Assembly: GCF_035978755.1 (NCBI RefSeq)
Contig: NZ_CP108414.1
Span: 6,014,001 to 6,078,000, forward strand
Reading direction: 5' to 3'
Length of the DNA: 64,000 nucleotides
DNA from: Streptomyces sp. NBC_01298
Lineage (GTDB): Bacteria; Actinomycetota; Actinomycetes; Streptomycetales; Streptomycetaceae
Positions 61,605 through 64,000 of the stretch are shown piece after piece. Position 1 is the stretch's first letter, and each line of letters opens with the position of its first letter. The notes beneath the pieces were generated by a model. That model had not been told where the DNA came from. It searched no databases and saw only the letters and a list, made by a program, of their open reading frames with translations. The position numbers and the translations under genes are program-made.

Positions 61605-62186
61605 TCACAGCAGCCGGGTGCCGAACTTCGTCAGGATGAGCGCCGCCACCACGCCGTACGCCGCCAGCGGCACGACCCAGTGGGGGAGCGCCCGCAGCCG
61701 GGAGCCGGCCGGGGCCAGGTGGCGGGTGACGTACCAGAACAGCGGGATCATCACCGCCCAGACGACCATGCACCACGGGCACAGGGCCCCGATCACGTAC
61801 AGGCACTGGCTGATCAGCCACACCGTGAAGGCGAATCCGGCCGCGATCCCGGCCCACAGCCCGCGCCACAGCCACCGGGGGAACAGCGCCCCGGCGACCA
61901 GGGCCGTGCCCAGTCCGGCGAGGGCCGCGAAGCCGGCCAGGCCGAGCAGCATGTTGGGGAAGCCGAGCAGGTTGCCCTGCCAGGTGGTCATCACGTCGCC
62001 GCAGCTCAGCACCGCGTTGACGTTGCAGCCCGGGGTGAAGAGGGGGTCCTCCAGGGTGCGGATGCGGTCGTAGGTGAGGACGCCGGAGGCCAGGGCGCCG
62101 ATGAGGCCGCCGATGAGCAGGAGCAGGGCGGTGCCCCGCGGGGTCGTCGGTCCCCGTTGGGCGGTCGTTCCCCTATGGGTGGTCAT
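61605..62186 (-). CDS. Vitamin K epoxide reductase-family membrane protein
   Basis: A 193-residue membrane protein with about five helices. VKOR landmarks: loop cysteines C54 and C62, and the active-site CPWC at 136-139 inside helix 4, preceded by C128. In actinobacteria VKOR reoxidises a DsbA-like protein and passes electrons to menaquinone, driving disulfide formation outside the cell. No fused or adjacent DsbA gene is seen; the DsbA-fold gene at 36812 is cytoplasmic and not its partner. ATG start. Confidence 0.9.
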   Translation of the reverse strand: MTTHRGTTAQRGPTTPRGTALLLLIGGLIGALASGVLTYDRIRTLEDPLFTPGCNVNAVLSCGDVMTTWQGNLLGFPNMLLGLAGFAALAGLGTALVAGALFPRWLWRGLWAGIAAGFAFTVWLISQCLYVIGALCPWCMVVWAVMIPLFWYVTRHLAPAGSRLRALPHWVVPLAAYGVVAALILTKFGTRLL

Positions 62187-62338
62187 TCTCCCGACGCTAC
62201 GAGCGTGCCGGCGGCCCCGGGTAGAGCGGAACGCCTCCGGACCGAAGGACCTCCGGCCTGTCCGAAGTGCCCTAAATCACGCCTTCTCGGGTCCGGGCGG
62301 CCCGGATGCGGGGGTGCCGAGCACGGATGATGGAGGGC

Positions 62339-63490
62339 ATGCACGTCAAGCCCGCCCCTTCGGCGCCCCACCGGCTCACGGCCTTCGGCCGCCGGCTCGG
62401 GCAGGGCTGGGCCGGGTCGCCGCGCGTGATGGACCTGCTGGCGGCGCTCAGCTGCCTGGGCCTGATGGCGCTCGACCTGCCGGGCCTGGCGGCCGCCGAC
62501 AACTCGCTGAGCGGGCCCTCCGCGGCGGTCGTCCTGGCCGTCGGCTGCTCCACGCTGCTGGTGCGGCGCCGACTGCCCTGGGTCTCGTACCTCGCCGCGC
62601 TGGTCTTCATCGGCTGGCTGCACGAGCTGACCCTGATCCAGTTCGCGCTGTACTCGGTGGGCCGCTTCCGCGGGCGCCGGGCCGGTGTCCTCGCCACCTT
62701 GGGCTACGTCGCCTTCGCGCTGTGCCTGTTCTGCTGCGTGCCGGGCTGGCCGCTGGCCCGGGCCGAGACCCTCAGCTCCTTCCTCAGCCTCGTCGTGCCC
62801 ATCGGGGTCCTCGCCTCGGCCGTCGGCATCGCCGCCTACCGGCACGACCTGGTGCGCGAGCTCGACACCCGGCGCGCCGAGTCCGCCGTGCTCCAGGCGG
62901 TCCAGCAGGAGCGGACCTCCGTCGCCCGCGACGTCCACGACTTCGTCGGGCGCGAGCTGACCCTGCTGACGGTCCGCTCCGAGGTGCTGTCGATGCGCTC
63001 GCGCGAAACGGCGTACGCGAAGGACTTTGAAGAGCTCGCCGACACCGCGCGCCGGGCCCACCTGGTGCTCAACGAGATCATCGTGCAGCGCGGGGAGCGG
63101 GCGGCGACCCCGGGCGTGGAGGGGCTGGCGGTGCTCGCGGAGGAGAGCGGCCGCGCGGGTTCGCCCGTACGGCTCGCCCTGGATCCGGCCGTGCACGGAC
63201 TGTCGCCGCTGCGTCAGGCGGCGGTCTACCGGGTGGTGCAGGAATGCCTGACCAACGCCGCCAAGCACGCGCGCGGCCAAACCATCGAGGTGTCCATCGC
63301 GGCCGACGGTCCGCAGCTGCGGATCGCCGTCCGCAACGGGCTGGCGGAGCGCCACCCGACCCGGGCCCCCGTCTCGGCGGGCTCGGGCACGGCCAGCATG
63401 TCGGAGCGCGTGCGGAGCCTGGGCGGCACCCTGACGGCGACGCGCACGCGGGACGCGTACGAGGTCATCGCGACCCTCCCGAAGGGCTGA
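62339..63490 (+). CDS. Orphan DesK/HisKA_3-type sensor histidine kinase
   Basis: 383 residues from the ATG at 62339; an ATG at 62330 is also possible, and GGAGG lies between them. Four or five helices (about 31-165) form the sensor part; the dimerisation helix carries the phospho-acceptor H200 in ARDVHDFVG; the ATPase domain has ECLTNAAKHA as N-box and a GSGTASMSERV G-box. DesK-type kinases pair with NarL-type response regulators, yet none flanks this gene. It converges on the MreB-like gene. Confidence 0.87.
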   Translation: MHVKPAPSAPHRLTAFGRRLGQGWAGSPRVMDLLAALSCLGLMALDLPGLAAADNSLSGPSAAVVLAVGCSTLLVRRRLPWVSYLAALVFIGWLHELTLIQFALYSVGRFRGRRAGVLATLGYVAFALCLFCCVPGWPLARAETLSSFLSLVVPIGVLASAVGIAAYRHDLVRELDTRRAESAVLQAVQQERTSVARDVHDFVGRELTLLTVRSEVLSMRSRETAYAKDFEELADTARRAHLVLNEIIVQRGERAATPGVEGLAVLAEESGRAGSPVRLALDPAVHGLSPLRQAAVYRVVQECLTNAAKHARGQTIEVSIAADGPQLRIAVRNGLAERHPTRAPVSAGSGTASMSERVRSLGGTLTATRTRDAYEVIATLPKG

Positions 63491-63511
63491 GCCCACGGCG
63501 CTCCAAGTGGC

Positions 63512-64000
63512 CTAGGCCCGCGCCGGCGCCAGCAGGCCGCTGAGCGCGTCCATGTCCTCCACGCAGCGGCCCGATCCCAGGGCCACGCAGTCCAGCGGGT
63601 CGTCCGCGACGAAGACCGGGATCCCGGTCGAGGAGGCCATCCGCAGGTCCAGGCCGGGCAGCAGTGCGCCGCCGCCGGTCAGGACGATGCCGTGCTCCAT
63701 GACGTCGCCGGACAGTTCGGGCGGGCACTCCTCCAGGGTGGTGCGGACCGCCGCGATGATCGCCTCGACCGGCTCGTCCAGGGCGGCGCGCACGTCACGC
63801 GCGTCGAGCGCGAGCGTCTGGGGCATGCCGCCGACCTTCTCGCGGCCCCGCACCGTGAAGGTGGCGGTCTCCAGCTCGGGCCGGTCCGGCACCGGCCAGG
63901 CCGAGCCGATGGCGATCTTGACGTCCTCGGCGGTGCGGTCGCCGATGAGCAGGGAGTGCTCCTTGCGGACGTGGTCGGTGATGGCGGCGTCCATCCGGTC
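63512..64000 (-). CDS. MreB/Mbl-like actin-family protein, C-terminal part
   Basis: Only the last 162 residues are in the window; the gene continues past the right edge. Family features: DRMDAAITDHVRKEHSLLIG, the strand GSAWPV, FTVRGREKVGGMPQ, and the phosphate/adenosine motif GIVLTGGGALLPGLDLRM near the C-terminus. MreB proteins form membrane-bound filaments that guide wall synthesis; in Streptomyces they act in spore-wall assembly. The wording diverges from canonical MreB (GREKVGGMPQ for GRDLVSGLPK), so this may be the Mbl-type paralogue. Its strand is opposite to valS. Confidence 0.82.
   Translation of the reverse strand, partial: DRMDAAITDHVRKEHSLLIGDRTAEDVKIAIGSAWPVPDRPELETATFTVRGREKVGGMPQTLALDARDVRAALDEPVEAIIAAVRTTLEECPPELSGDVMEHGIVLTGGGALLPGLDLRMASSTGIPVFVADDPLDCVALGSGRCVEDMDALSGLLAPARA

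Overview
The window is Streptomyces chromosomal DNA. It has very high GC with strong third-position GC bias, many GTG starts, GGAGG-type ribosome sites, GC-rich hairpin terminators and a gene set typical of a Streptomyces core chromosome (tig-clpP1-clpP2-clpX, valS, sodF, asd, malQ, a csn operon). I count 53 protein genes (two cut by the window edges) and two tRNA genes.

Left part (1-10 kb, all minus strand). Two genes at the edge look like the glnX-glnH pair of the actinobacterial PknG sensing cluster. Next comes a six-gene operon matching csnREFGHK, for uptake and breakdown of chitosan oligosaccharides: ROK repressor, lipoprotein, two permeases, family GH4 glycosidase, sugar kinase. A palindrome that fits a CsnR operator lies just upstream of csnR. 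An MscS-type channel follows.

10-31 kb: an HNH nuclease, a large secreted GH84-like protein, a small ORF with three LTSEP repeats directly upstream of malQ, a short membrane protein, a MarR / EamA / EamA / LysR module, aminopeptidase N, a DUF1203 protein, asd, a secreted M28 aminopeptidase and a 1110-residue secreted subtilase.

31-52 kb: a CGNR regulator divergent from a VOC / PNPOx pair, a DUF559-like protein, a second aminopeptidase N, a DsbA-fold mycothiol-type reductase, sodF with a Nur box, three paralogous amino acid permeases around bioY, rpiB, an Nei-type glycosylase, an Eis-like acetyltransferase, a SpoIIE-type phosphatase, a PLP decarboxylase coupled to an HD protein, and two small membrane proteins.

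52-64 kb: tRNA-Gly and tRNA-Pro, then trigger factor, ClpP1, ClpP2 and ClpX with a ClgR-type operator, a compositionally odd small secreted protein, a PQG-rich membrane protein, valS, a VKOR protein, an orphan DesK-type histidine kinase and the end of an MreB/Mbl-like gene.

Two window-wide patterns stand out. A dispersed palindromic repeat (perfect 31-bp outer arms in one copy, CCGGCGTTTGAGG inner arms) occupies four intergenic gaps, at or near gene 3' ends. Several genes have a TANNNT-like box 6-7 nt before the start codon and no ribosome site, which points to leaderless transcripts. The least explained pieces are the LTSEP-repeat ORF before malQ, the GH84 protein with a Gln-Asp in place of the catalytic Asp-Asp pair, and the repeat family.
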